Source of the DNA: JBQLZQ01 sp052168355
GTDB lineage: Bacteria > Pseudomonadota > Alphaproteobacteria > DSM-16000 > Inquilinaceae
Reading direction: 5' to 3'
Assembly: GCA_052168355.1 (NCBI GenBank)
Contig: JBQLZQ010000075.1
Location: 1-64,000, forward strand
DNA length: 64,000 nucleotides
Shown: positions 49,784 to 59,207 of the stretch, one piece after another
Layout: every line of letters starts with the position of its first letter
How positions within the stretch are numbered: the first letter of the stretch is position 1
Position numbers and translations under genes: made by a program
The notes under the pieces: model-generated
Told to the model about the DNA's origin: nothing
The model's input: only the letters and a program-made list of their open reading frames with translations
The model's database searches: none

Positions 49784-50626
49784 ATGAACCGGGCGCGGCG
49801 CCGCCTGGGGGCCGAACTGGCGGCCCACGGCATTCTGTTGACCTACACCGCGATCGCCCTGTTCCCCGTGATCCTGGTCATCGTCAATTCATTCAAGACA
49901 CGGAGGGCGATCTTTTCCGATCCGCTCAGCCTGCCCATGGGCGCGGCGTTCAGTCTGGACGGGTACGCGGCGGTGTGGGATCGGGCCAACTTCGCCCTGT
50001 ATTTCGGCAACAGCCTGATCGTCACCCTAACGGCCTTGGCGTTTGTGCTGCTGGCCGGGTCGATGGCCGCCTATGCCCTGTCGGAATACCGCTTCCGGGG
50101 CAACACGCTGATGGGGCTGTACCTGGCGCTGGGCATCATGATCCCCATCCGCCTCGGCACGGTCGGTATCCTCAACCTGGTGGTCGATCTGGGGCTGATC
50201 AACACCCTGTGGGCGCTGATCCTGGTCTACACCGCCCAGGGTCTGCCGCTGGCCATTTTCATCCTGTCGGAATTCATGCGCCAGGTGTCGGGCGAGCTGA
50301 AGGACGCGGCCCGCGTCGACGGGCTGAACGAATACATGATCTTCGTGCGTCTGGTGCTGCCGCTGACCCGGCCGGCGATCGCCACCGTCGCGGTGTTCAC
50401 GATGATCCCGATCTGGAACGATCTGTGGTTTCCGCTGATCCTGGCCTCGGGCGAGGCGACCAAGACCATCACGCTCGGCACCCAGCAGTTCATCGGCCAG
50501 TTCGTGACCAACTGGAACGCCGTGCTGGCGGCGCTGACCCTTGCCATCGTCCCGGTGCTCGTGCTCTACGCGATCTTTTCGCGACAGCTCATCGCCGGCA
50601 TCACCTCCGGCGCGGTGAAGGGGTAG
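49784..50626 (+). CDS. Sugar ABC transporter permease (MalG type)
   Basis: This 280-residue inner-membrane subunit starts at the ATG at 49784, with GGGGGGCGGGA just upstream. The first helix is ILLTYTAIALFPVILVIVNSF and the EAA loop is ELKDAARVDGLNEYMIFVRLVLPL. The short C-terminus ends SGAVKG, typical of MalG-like subunits. It lies three bases before the Gfo/Idh gene. The substrate is shared with the rest of the operon. Confidence 0.93.
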   Translation: MNRARRRLGAELAAHGILLTYTAIALFPVILVIVNSFKTRRAIFSDPLSLPMGAAFSLDGYAAVWDRANFALYFGNSLIVTLTALAFVLLAGSMAAYALSEYRFRGNTLMGLYLALGIMIPIRLGTVGILNLVVDLGLINTLWALILVYTAQGLPLAIFILSEFMRQVSGELKDAARVDGLNEYMIFVRLVLPLTRPAIATVAVFTMIPIWNDLWFPLILASGEATKTITLGTQQFIGQFVTNWNAVLAALTLAIVPVLVLYAIFSRQLIAGITSGAVKG

Positions 50627-50629
50627 GGG

Positions 50630-51715
50630 ATGGCGAAGATGGACACGCCGATCCGGGTGCTGGTCGTCGGGCTCGGCCATATGGGGCTCAGCCACGCGCT
50701 GGCCTATCACGCGCTCGACGGGTTTGAGATCGTCGGCCTGTGCAGCCGGGGGATCGAGACCCGCGCCGACCTGCCGGCGGAGCTTTCCAACCTGCCGCGC
50801 TATCCCGATTTCACCATCGCCCTGGCGGCCACCCGTCCCGACGCGGTGTCGATCAACAGTTGGGCCGACAGCCACGCCGCCTATGCCGTCGCGGCGATGG
50901 AGGCGGGCGCCCATGTGTTCGTTGAAAAACCCCTGGCGACGACGGTGGCCGAGGCGCGGGCGGTGGTCGATTGCGCCCGGCGTGCCGGCGCCAAGCTGGT
51001 GGTCGGCTATATCCTGCGCCACCATCCCAGCTGGGTGCGCCTGGTGGAGATCGCCCGCACCCTGGGCACGCCCAAGGTCATGCGCATGAACCTCAACCAG
51101 CAGAGCACCGGCGACGCCTGGACATGGCACAAGGACCTCATGCAGGCCCTGTCGCCGGTCGTCGATTGCGGCGTCCACTATATCGACGTCATGTGCCAGA
51201 TCACCGGCAGCCGGCCGGTCCGCGTCCACGGCATGGGCGCGCGGCTGACCGACGAGGTGGCGCCCGACATGTACAATTACGGCCACCTGCAGGTGATCTT
51301 CGAGGACGGGTCGATCGGCTGGTACGAGGCCGGCTGGGGCCCGATGATGAGCGAGGTGGCGTTCTTCGTAAAGGACGTGATCGGACCGAAGGGCAGCGTC
51401 AGCATCGTCATGCGCCAGGACGGGGAGGGGGCGGCCGGATCGGCCGATATGGATACCCACACCAAGACCAACGCCCTGCTGCGTCATCATGGCGCCATCG
51501 GCCCGGACAACCGGCTGCTCAAACCGGACGAGGTGATCGACATGGCCGACGAACCGGGACACCAGGCCTTGTGCGAACGCGAGCAGGCCTTTTTCCGCGA
51601 CGCCATCCTAACGAACCGCGACCTCTCCGATCACATGGAGGACGCGGTGAACAGCCTGGCGGTGGTCCTGGCGGCGGATGAGAGCATCCGCACCCGGCGC
51701 GTGGTGGACCTATGA
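50630..51715 (+). CDS. Gfo/Idh/MocA-family NAD(P)-dependent protein
   Basis: This 361-residue protein has an N-terminal Rossmann domain (VLVVGLGHMGLSHALAYHAL) and the family EKP motif (FVEKPLATTVAEA). The C-terminal beta-sheet domain runs from ~125, with catalytic-type Lys/His in TWHKDLMQAL and VVDCGVHYIDVM. Such proteins are sugar or inositol dehydrogenases, or NAD-dependent glycosidases (families such as GH109 and GH188). It is embedded between the permease and ATPase genes of a sugar importer, so it probably acts on the imported compound. Because the adjacent operon looks like sulfosugar catabolism, an NAD-dependent sulfoquinovosidase is a candidate, unproven. Confidence 0.9.
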   Translation: MAKMDTPIRVLVVGLGHMGLSHALAYHALDGFEIVGLCSRGIETRADLPAELSNLPRYPDFTIALAATRPDAVSINSWADSHAAYAVAAMEAGAHVFVEKPLATTVAEARAVVDCARRAGAKLVVGYILRHHPSWVRLVEIARTLGTPKVMRMNLNQQSTGDAWTWHKDLMQALSPVVDCGVHYIDVMCQITGSRPVRVHGMGARLTDEVAPDMYNYGHLQVIFEDGSIGWYEAGWGPMMSEVAFFVKDVIGPKGSVSIVMRQDGEGAAGSADMDTHTKTNALLRHHGAIGPDNRLLKPDEVIDMADEPGHQALCEREQAFFRDAILTNRDLSDHMEDAVNSLAVVLAADESIRTRRVVDL

Positions 51716-51737
51716 CCGACAAGGCGAACGGACAGCC

Positions 51738-52871
<1,134 letters not shown>

Positions 52872-52939
52872 CGTCGGGCGAGCCGTCGTCCACACGCAAT
52901 CGCGGCATACCGGACGCCGCCGGGAGAGGATCGAGGCCA

Positions 52940-53761
52940 ATGGCCACTGACGAACAGCATGGGCTGGACGCCGAGGACCAGGAGGATGTGGAGGAGAATC
53001 TCGGCTTGCGCGCTCCGGTGGTGTACGAAATCGTGCGCCGCAAGGGGGAGGAGGAGTTGCGTCGCCCGACCCTATCCCTGTGGTGGTCGGGAGTCGCCGC
53101 CGGCGTGGTGCTCAGCACGTCGGTCTACTGCGAGGGGTTTCTCCACAATGTCCTGCCCGATGCCCCGTGGCGCCCGGCCGTCGAGAATTTTGGCTATAGC
53201 CTGGGGTTTTTGATCGTCATCCTGGGGCGGTTCCAGCTCTTCACCGAAAACACCATTACCGTCATCCTGCCGCTGCTGGCCGAACGGACATGGAGCAATC
53301 TCGGAAAAGTCGCCCGGCTGTGGACCATCGTCTTCGCCGCCAACATGGTGGGGTCCCTGGTGTCGGCCGGACTGGCCGTGTTCGGTCAGGTTGCCGAGCC
53401 TGAACAGTTGGCCGGGGCGCTGGAAATCTCCCGCCATTTCGCCGAGAAGGGCCCGTGGGAAACCTTGCGCCACGGCATCCCGGCCGGTTTCTTCATCGCC
53501 GCGCTGGTATGGATCCTGCCAAACGCCAAGGGCAACGAGTTCTGGGTCATCGTGGCGGTGACCTACACCATCGCGCTCGGTGATTTCGCCCATGTCGTGG
53601 CGGGATCGACCGAGGTGTTCCTGCTGATGCTCGTCGGCGAACTCAGCGTGGCTCACACCCTCTTCGCGTTTATCCTGCCGGCCCTGATCGGCAACGTGAT
53701 CGGCGGCACCGTGCTGTTCTCGCTGATCGCCTATGGCCAGGTGAGCGCCGAGATCGACTAG
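52940..53761 (+). CDS. Formate/nitrite transporter (FNT) family channel
   Basis: This 273-residue inner-membrane protein belongs to the FNT family, close to YfdC-type members. An acidic, soluble N-terminus of ~45 residues precedes six helices starting at LWWSGVAAGVVLSTSVY. The loop GFLIVILGRFQLFTENTITVILPLL and HGIPAGFFIAALVWILPNAKGNEF are family segments. Unlike FocA it lacks the canonical channel-gating sequences, so its solute (formate, hydrosulfide or other small anion) is open. It stands between the ABC operon and the copper operon. Confidence 0.9.
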   Translation: MATDEQHGLDAEDQEDVEENLGLRAPVVYEIVRRKGEEELRRPTLSLWWSGVAAGVVLSTSVYCEGFLHNVLPDAPWRPAVENFGYSLGFLIVILGRFQLFTENTITVILPLLAERTWSNLGKVARLWTIVFAANMVGSLVSAGLAVFGQVAEPEQLAGALEISRHFAEKGPWETLRHGIPAGFFIAALVWILPNAKGNEFWVIVAVTYTIALGDFAHVVAGSTEVFLLMLVGELSVAHTLFAFILPALIGNVIGGTVLFSLIAYGQVSAEID

Positions 53762-53768
53762 CCGACCC

Positions 53769-53799
53769 TTGACCTTCCAGTGACGGGAAGGTTTATGTA
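53769..53799 (+). promoter_or_regulatory. CueR-type promoter of the copper operon
   Basis: TTGACC (53769-53774) and TATGTA (53794-53799) are separated by 19 bases, the overlong spacer typical of MerR-family activation. The dyad ACCTTCC-N7-GGAAGGT (53772-53792) fills the spacer and matches the classic CueR/CopR copper box. It lies 54 bases before copA, and CueR is encoded in the same operon. Confidence 0.85.
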
Positions 53800-53853
53800 G
53801 AGGCTCCGGGGTGCGGCGGACGGTCCGCCGTGCCACCGCGCCGGAGCACAATC

Positions 53854-56202
53854 ATGAGCCTAGAATCCCGCCATGCCGCCGCCGACGAGGATGTCGCGCA
53901 AGCGGTCGTCGATCCGGTGTGCGGCATGAGAGTCGACCCCGCCACCGCCCAGAACAGCCATCTTCACGAGGGGACGCGGTACTATTTCTGCTGTGCGGGC
54001 TGCCGGGGAAAATTCGCCGGCGATCCGGATCACTACCTGTCCGGGCGGCACCGGGACGAAGCGGTCAAGGCGCCTGAGGGCACGCTGTACACCTGCCCGA
54101 TGCATCCCGAGATCGTGCAGGAAGGGCCGGGGCCTTGTCCGATCTGCGGCATGGCGCTGGAGCCGATGGGGATCCCGGCCGACGGCCCCAACGAAGAACT
54201 GATCGACATGCAGCGGCGGTTCTGGATCAGCCTGGTGCTGTCGGTGCCGCTTTTGATCATGGAGATGGGGGCGCACCTGTTCGGCCTGCCGGTCGATCGG
54301 GTCGTGCCAATGTCCATCAACCCGTGGGTGCAGCTGGCCATCGCCACGCCGGTGGTGCTGTGGGGCGGTCTGCCCTTTTTCGTCCGCGGCTGGGCATCGA
54401 TCCGGACCGGCAACTTCAACATGTTCACGCTGATCGCCATCGGCACCGGGGCCGCCTATCTGTACAGCCTGGTCGCCACGGTGGCGCCCTTCCTGTTTCC
54501 GCCGTCCTTCCGCATGGCGGGCGGCATGGTGCCGGTTTATTTCGAGAGCGCGGCGGTGATCATCACCCTGGTGCTGCTGGGGCAGGTGCTGGAGCTGCGG
54601 GCGCGGGAACGGACCGGCGGCGCCATCCGGGCGCTTCTGGACCTCGCGCCCAAGACCGCCCGCCTGATCGACAGGGACGGCGGCGAACGGGAGGTGCCGC
54701 TGGACGAGATCGCGGTCGGCGACCGGCTGCGGGTCCGCCCCGGCGACAAGGTGCCGCTGGACGGCACCGTGACCGACGGGCGCAGCGCGGTGGACGAAAG
54801 CATGCTGACCGGGGAGCCCGTGCCGGTGGAGAAGATCGCCGGCGACCGGGTGACCGGCGGCACCCTCAACGGATCGGGCAGCTTTGTGCTGCGTGTCGAC
54901 CGGGTCGGCGGCGACACGATTTTGGCGCAAATCGTTCAGATGGTCGCCGACGCGCAGCGCAGCCGGGCGCCGATCCAGGCCCTGGCCGACCGGGTCGCCG
55001 GTTACTTCGTGCCGACGGTCATCCTGGTGGCCGTCGTCGCCTTTGCCGTCTGGGGCCTGTTCGGGCCGACGCCCAGCCTGGCCTTCGCCCTGATCGCCGC
55101 CGTCAGTGTCCTGATCATCGCCTGCCCCTGCGCCCTGGGTCTGGCCACGCCCATGTCGATCATGGTCGCCACCGGGCGGGGAGCGGGCCTGGGCGTGCTG
55201 GTCAAGAACGCCGAGGCTTTGGAGCGGTTCGCCAAGGTCGACACGGTGGTCGTCGACAAGACCGGGACCTTGACCGAGGGCAAGCCCCGCCTGACCGCCA
55301 TCGTCCCGGCGCCGGGCTGGGACGAGGCCGATCTGCTGCGTCTGGCCGCCACCCTGGAAAAGGCGAGCGAGCATCCGCTGGCCGAGGCGATCGTCGCCGC
55401 CGCCCATGACCGGGGCTTGACCCTGGGCGAGGCCGAGGGCTTCGACAGCGTCACCGGTCAGGGCGTCCATGGCCGGGTCGAGGGCCGCGACGTCGCGCTG
55501 GGCAACGCCCGGATGATGGATACCCGTGGCGGCGTGGCCGCGCTGGATTCCCAGGCCGAGACTCGCCGGCGGGACGGGGAGACGGTGCTGTTCGTCGCCG
55601 TCGACGGCAGCCCCGCCGGGCTGCTGGCGGTCGCCGACCCGATCAAGGACACCACGGCGGCCGCCATCGCCGCCCTGCACGAGGCCGGGCTGACGGTGGT
55701 CATGGCCACCGGCGACAACCGCACGACGGCCGACGCGGTGGGCCGGCGCTTGGGCATCGACCGGATCGAGGCCGGCATTCTGCCCGCCGACAAGGCGACG
55801 CTGATCCGGACCCTGCAAGACGGCGGCGCCCGCGTGGCCATGGCCGGCGACGGTATCAACGACGCGCCGGCCCTGGCTCAGGCCGACGTCGGCGTGGCCA
55901 TGGGGGCCGGGGCCGACGTGGCGGTGGAAAGCGCCGGCATGACCCTGATCGGCGGCGACCTGCGCGCCCTCGTCCGGGCCCGGCTGCTCAGCGTCGCGAC
56001 CATGCGCAATATCCGCCAGAACCTGTTCTTCGCCTTTGTCTACAACACGCTGGGCGTGCCGGTGGCGGCGGGTGTGCTGTATCCCGTGTTCGGTCTGCTG
56101 TTGAGCCCGATGATCGCGGCGGCGGCGATGAGCCTCAGTTCCGTCTCGGTTATCGCCAATGCCCTGCGCCTGCGCACGGTCCGCGTGGAGCAGCCGCGAT
56201 GA
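53854..56202 (+). CDS. copA: Copper-exporting P-type ATPase
   Basis: This 782-residue P1B-type ATPase pumps Cu(I) out of the cytoplasm. In place of the usual HMA domain it has a YHS-like Cys domain (VCGMRVDPAT...FCCAGC, ~20-55) and a heavy-metal-binding CPMHPEI/CPICGM motif (81-100). The CPC metal site is Cys424-Pro425-Cys426. Asp468 in DKTGTLTEG is phosphorylated, and GDGINDAPAL is the hinge motif. The ATG at 53854 has GGAG upstream, and a GTG 24 bases earlier is possible. The operon copA-cueR-cytochrome c follows a CueR-type promoter. The final stop overlaps the cueR start. Confidence 0.95.
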   Translation: MSLESRHAAADEDVAQAVVDPVCGMRVDPATAQNSHLHEGTRYYFCCAGCRGKFAGDPDHYLSGRHRDEAVKAPEGTLYTCPMHPEIVQEGPGPCPICGMALEPMGIPADGPNEELIDMQRRFWISLVLSVPLLIMEMGAHLFGLPVDRVVPMSINPWVQLAIATPVVLWGGLPFFVRGWASIRTGNFNMFTLIAIGTGAAYLYSLVATVAPFLFPPSFRMAGGMVPVYFESAAVIITLVLLGQVLELRARERTGGAIRALLDLAPKTARLIDRDGGEREVPLDEIAVGDRLRVRPGDKVPLDGTVTDGRSAVDESMLTGEPVPVEKIAGDRVTGGTLNGSGSFVLRVDRVGGDTILAQIVQMVADAQRSRAPIQALADRVAGYFVPTVILVAVVAFAVWGLFGPTPSLAFALIAAVSVLIIACPCALGLATPMSIMVATGRGAGLGVLVKNAEALERFAKVDTVVVDKTGTLTEGKPRLTAIVPAPGWDEADLLRLAATLEKASEHPLAEAIVAAAHDRGLTLGEAEGFDSVTGQGVHGRVEGRDVALGNARMMDTRGGVAALDSQAETRRRDGETVLFVAVDGSPAGLLAVADPIKDTTAAAIAALHEAGLTVVMATGDNRTTADAVGRRLGIDRIEAGILPADKATLIRTLQDGGARVAMAGDGINDAPALAQADVGVAMGAGADVAVESAGMTLIGGDLRALVRARLLSVATMRNIRQNLFFAFVYNTLGVPVAAGVLYPVFGLLLSPMIAAAAMSLSSVSVIANALRLRTVRVEQPR

Positions 56203-56588
56203 ACATCGGCGAGGCGGCCGAGGCCTCCGGCCTGCCGGTCAAGACCATCCGCTACTACGAGGAAATCGGGCTGGTCGCCGCCGACCGTCAGGACAATGGC
56301 TACCGCAGCTATGCCGACGCCCATGTGCACAAGCTGCGGTTCGTCCAGCGGGCACGCAGCCTGGGGTTCAGCATCGAGGAATGCCGGCATCTTCTGTCGC
56401 TGTATCAGGACACCCACCGCACCAGCGCCGAGGTCAAGGCGATGGCCGAGGCCCGGATCGTCGACATGGACCGCAAGATCGCCGAACTCGTCGCCCTGCG
56501 CGGCGCCTTGGCGGGGCTGGTGGCCGCCTGCCACGGCGACGACCGCCCCGATTGTCCGATCCTGGACGATCTGGCCGGTGGTCCGTGA
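56199..56588 (+). CDS. cueR: Cu(I)-responsive MerR-family regulator CueR
   Basis: This 129-residue activator has a winged helix-turn-helix at 1-40 (MNIGEAAEASGLPVKTIRYYEEIGL), a dimerisation helix, and the metal loop with Cys111 and Cys119 (CHGDDRPDCPI), the CueR two-cysteine site of E. coli numbering 112/120. It senses cytoplasmic copper and activates the promoter at 53.77 kb, which has the expected 19-base spacer. It overlaps copA by 4 bases and the cytochrome gene by 4 bases. Confidence 0.95.
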   Translation: MNIGEAAEASGLPVKTIRYYEEIGLVAADRQDNGYRSYADAHVHKLRFVQRARSLGFSIEECRHLLSLYQDTHRTSAEVKAMAEARIVDMDRKIAELVALRGALAGLVAACHGDDRPDCPILDDLAGGP

Positions 56589-57061
56589 CCGGAACATCCC
56601 GGCGGTTTCTGGTTGGCGCGGCGGCGGTGGCGGCGGTCCTCGCCGTCGCGGCCGCCTTCTTCCGGCCCGACGGTCCGGATTCGCGGGCGCTGGCCATCGA
56701 CCCGGATGACCCGCAACAGGTCGCCCTGGGCAAGGACCTCTACGCCGCCCAGTGCGCCGCCTGTCACGGCGCCAACCTGGAGGGCCAGCCGAACTGGCGC
56801 CAGCGGCTGCCCAACGGCCGCCTGCCGGGACCGCCCCACGATGCCAGCGGCCACACCTGGCACCACCCCGACGCCCAGCTTTTCGCCATCACCAAGTACG
56901 GCGTCGAGGCCCTGGCCCCCGCCGGCTACGAGAGCGACATGCCGGCCTTCGAGGACGCGCTGACCGACGATCAGATCGCCGCCGTCCTGGCCTACATCAA
57001 AAGCCGCTGGCCGCAGAACATCCGCCGGGCCCAGGCGGAGCGAAACGCAACCGCGCGATAG
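56585..57061 (+). CDS. Membrane-anchored or exported cytochrome c
   Basis: This 158-residue protein starts with GTG overlapping cueR. An N-terminal hydrophobic segment (FLVGAAAVAAVLAVAAAFF) anchors or exports it. The heme motif CAACH (~residue 60) sits in a class I cytochrome c domain with likely distal Met in ESDMPAFED and the final helix DQIAAVLAYIKSRWP. Small cytochromes of this type often follow copper genes in alphaproteobacteria and may link to copper oxidases or handling. The exact partner is unknown. Confidence 0.9.
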   Translation: MTGTSRRFLVGAAAVAAVLAVAAAFFRPDGPDSRALAIDPDDPQQVALGKDLYAAQCAACHGANLEGQPNWRQRLPNGRLPGPPHDASGHTWHHPDAQLFAITKYGVEALAPAGYESDMPAFEDALTDDQIAAVLAYIKSRWPQNIRRAQAERNATAR

Positions 57062-57078
57062 GGCGACGTTGCTTCGGG

Positions 57079-57312
57079 CTAGAGCGCGCCGCCAACCCGG
57101 TCCGCCTCTCGGGGGCAGTGACCCGACGGCGCCGGAGGTCCGCCATCGGGGCAGACGAGGTCGCAATTCCCGGCGGCCTCGCAGGTGTCCCTGGCCCACC
57201 GCTCGCCGGCCCGCGTCCAGTCGGTGCCGTCGCATCCGCCGAGCATCAGGACGATCGCTCCTAAGGCGTATAGCGCAGCAGGTCGCCGGGCTGGCAGTCG
57301 AGATAGGCGCAT
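57079..57312 (-). CDS. Small putative lipoprotein
   Basis: This 77-residue frame has a basic N-terminus, a hydrophobic core (ALYALGAIVLMLG) and lipobox LGGC at ~residues 24-27, followed by a short Cys-rich domain (CEAAGNCDLVCPDG...HCP). This fits a small secreted lipoprotein with disulfides. Its first 52 bases overlap the 3' end of the HTH gene in another frame, so translation from 57312 could be coupled to that gene. An internal ATG would remove the signal peptide. No family is recognised. Confidence 0.5.
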   Translation of the reverse strand: MRLSRLPARRPAALYALGAIVLMLGGCDGTDWTRAGERWARDTCEAAGNCDLVCPDGGPPAPSGHCPREADRVGGAL

Positions 57313-57464
57313 ATCTTCTCCAGAGTTTCGAACCGCATGCCCTTGACCTTGCCTTGCCGCAGCAGCGACATGTTGGCCTCGGTGATGCCGACATGGCCGG
57401 CCAGCTCACGGGAGGTGATGCCGCGCTCGGCCAGGATGACGGCAAGGCGCACGTCGATGGGCAT
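57261..57464 (-). CDS. XRE-family small HTH regulator (YozG-like)
   Basis: This 67-residue protein is a single helix-turn-helix domain (MPIDVRLAVILAERGITSRELAGHVGITEANMSLLRQGKVK, then FETLEKICAYLDCQPGDLL). Such tiny Cro/C1-like regulators usually sit beside a DUF2975 membrane protein, as here: the upstream stop and this ATG overlap as TGATG. The pair is probably a membrane-linked regulatory unit, perhaps a sensor and repressor. Confidence 0.88.
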   Translation of the reverse strand: MPIDVRLAVILAERGITSRELAGHVGITEANMSLLRQGKVKGMRFETLEKICAYLDCQPGDLLRYTP

Positions 57465-58015
57465 CAGACGAATTGGCGATTTTCGTCGGCCAGACCGGCG
57501 GCCTCGGCGAGGATCCACGACAGCACCCAGATCAGGGCGGCGACGGCGAAGCCCAGCAGATCGGGACTGCCCACCCTGACCGAGACGGAACCGGTGTCCG
57601 TCAGCCCGGCCGACAGCATCGCGCTGACCGCCGGGTGGGCGACGATGCGCAGGAGAATGCTGACCGTCAGCGCCACCGCGAAACCGCGCAGCGCCAAAAA
57701 CGCCTCCGCATCGAAAAAGCGGCCGGCCGCGAACGCCCGGAATGCGGCGCGCAGGCGCAGAAGCCCGACCACAAAGGCCAGCGGTGCCAGCATCAGGATG
57801 GCCCCGACCGTCAAGCGAAGCGTCGCCGGGATTTCGACCGGCGGGTCTGGCGGGCGCAGTCCGACGCCCGCGAAGATCGCGGCCGTGTCCGCGGACCACA
57901 GCGAAATCGCGGCGGCGGCCACGATGAGAACCGCCAGCACGGGGCAGGCGACCGCCAGAACCCGGCTCCACCCGACGATGCGGGCGCGGCGGCGGGTGGG
58001 GAGGGGCAGGGACAT
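57464..58015 (-). CDS. DUF2975 membrane protein
   Basis: This 183-residue protein has four predicted membrane helices (WSRVLAVACPVLAVLIVAAAAI; LTVGAILMLAPLAFVVGLLRL; GFAVALTVSILLRIV; LLGFAVAALIWVLSWILAEAAGL). It is encoded directly before, and with a 1-base overlap of, a YozG-like regulator, the standard DUF2975 arrangement. The start at 58015 is chosen because it begins with MSLPLPTRRRAR ahead of the first helix. An upstream ATG at 58075 exists. The function is unknown. Confidence 0.85.
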   Translation of the reverse strand: MSLPLPTRRRARIVGWSRVLAVACPVLAVLIVAAAAISLWSADTAAIFAGVGLRPPDPPVEIPATLRLTVGAILMLAPLAFVVGLLRLRAAFRAFAAGRFFDAEAFLALRGFAVALTVSILLRIVAHPAVSAMLSAGLTDTGSVSVRVGSPDLLGFAVAALIWVLSWILAEAAGLADENRQFV

Positions 58016-58055
58016 CGCGACCTCGATCACCTGACGAGAGAAGGTGATCCTGGAC

Positions 58056-58082
58056 CAATAATTTCTGTTAAACAATAATTTT
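58056..58082. promoter_or_regulatory. Direct repeat in the promoter region of DUF2975/HTH genes
   Basis: CAATAATTT at 58056-58064 and 58073-58081 are spaced 17 bases apart. They lie 41-67 bases upstream of the DUF2975 start in an AT-rich island. The spacing and position suggest binding by the small HTH protein encoded just downstream. This is inferred. Confidence 0.4.
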
Positions 58083-58123
58083 TTGTTGTTGTGCGCTAAT
58101 TGAGAGAGATGAGAGTTTTGCGG

Positions 58124-58510
58124 TCAGGGATCGGCGAGGGCGCTCAACGGCACCCAGCCGGCGTTGCCCCGATCATCGACGCACCAGGCCCAGCCGTGGC
58201 TCGTCCTCGTGACCTGGACACTCTGTTCGGGCTCGACGTCGAGCTCGCGGGCCGAATAGGCATAGGCGGCCACGGTTGCATCCGGGCGGCGTGCCGGCAG
58301 ATCGTCGGGAACCCACCCCTCGCGCCCGTCCTCCGCGACGGCCCACAGCCATCGATGGCCGTCCCACAGCTCGGACCGGTCGGTGAGGCGAAACGCCTCT
58401 CCCTCCTCCACCCTTATCGGGTCGGGATAGAGGCTTGCGTGACGTCGGCTGACCCGTCGTTGCATGATGGATTCCGCCCTCGGTGTAGGCTCGCCGGTCC
58501 GCGTCGTCAT
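58124..58510 (-). CDS. SH3-like domain hypothetical protein
   Basis: This 128-residue protein probably has no signal peptide. Two variant SH3-like modules are suggested by WDGHRWLWAVAEDGREGWVPDDL and SHGWAWCVDDRGNAGWVPLSAL, each with the xGWVP motif. The start at 58510 overlaps the LysE stop by 4 bases. An internal ATG at MQRRVSRRHA is an alternative. Linkage to the LysE exporter is by position only. Confidence 0.7.
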   Translation of the reverse strand: MTTRTGEPTPRAESIMQRRVSRRHASLYPDPIRVEEGEAFRLTDRSELWDGHRWLWAVAEDGREGWVPDDLPARRPDATVAAYAYSARELDVEPEQSVQVTRTSHGWAWCVDDRGNAGWVPLSALADP

Positions 58511-59133
58511 GTCGCGCGTCGCGCCGCGGCGGTGAGCAGTCCAGCGCCGATCAGGACGCTGCCGCCGATCCGGTTGACCGCGCGCACCATGGCCGGTTCT
58601 TGAAAACGGGCGCGCAGCCGGCCGGCCAGAACCGCCCACAGTGCCGCGTTCACCGCCGCCAGGGCGACGAAGGTCGTTTCGAGAATGAGGATCTGGACGG
58701 CCCACGGGCGGTCCGGATCGATGAACTGAGGCACGAAGGCGATGAAAAAGACGATGCTCTTCGGGTTCAGGGCGGTGACGACATACGCGTTCCAAAACAT
58801 GCGGCGGCCAAGGGCCCTGGACGCCGCACCGGTGACGGCGATCGGGGCGGGGTCCGCGCGCCACAGCCGGATCCCCAGCCAGATCAGATAGGCCGCACCG
58901 CACAGTTTCAGGATCGTGAACAGGGTTGCCGACGCGGCGAGGACGGCGCCCGCACCCAGGACGGAGATGGTCATCGCGGTCAGGTCGCCCAAGGCCACGC
59001 CGGGCACCGTCGCCCAGCCGCTGGCCCTTCCCCGACCCAGCGCATAGCTGACGACGATCATGACCGTCGGCCCCGGTATGGCCAGCAAGGCGGTGCTGGC
59101 GAGGGCGAATGCGATCCACAGGTCCATGGACAT
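58507..59133 (-). CDS. LysE/RhtB-family amino-acid exporter
   Basis: This 208-residue protein has about six membrane helices and the family hallmarks AIPGPTVMIVVSYALGRG near the N-terminus, GAAYLIWLGIRLWR mid-protein and NPKSIVFFIAFVPQF after helix 4. It exports an amino acid or homoserine-like compound. It is divergent from a second LysE gene, with 74 bases between the starts. TCAGT-GAAA-ACTGA (59164-59177) lies between them and could be a shared operator. It overlaps the SH3-like gene. Confidence 0.93.
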   Translation of the reverse strand: MSMDLWIAFALASTALLAIPGPTVMIVVSYALGRGRASGWATVPGVALGDLTAMTISVLGAGAVLAASATLFTILKLCGAAYLIWLGIRLWRADPAPIAVTGAASRALGRRMFWNAYVVTALNPKSIVFFIAFVPQFIDPDRPWAVQILILETTFVALAAVNAALWAVLAGRLRARFQEPAMVRAVNRIGGSVLIGAGLLTAAARRAT

Positions 59134-59207
59134 CGGCTGTTTCCCCTTGGCGATATCGAAGGCTCAGTGAAAACTGATACCAGCAGGTTTGGCAAGGCGA
59201 GAGGAGG

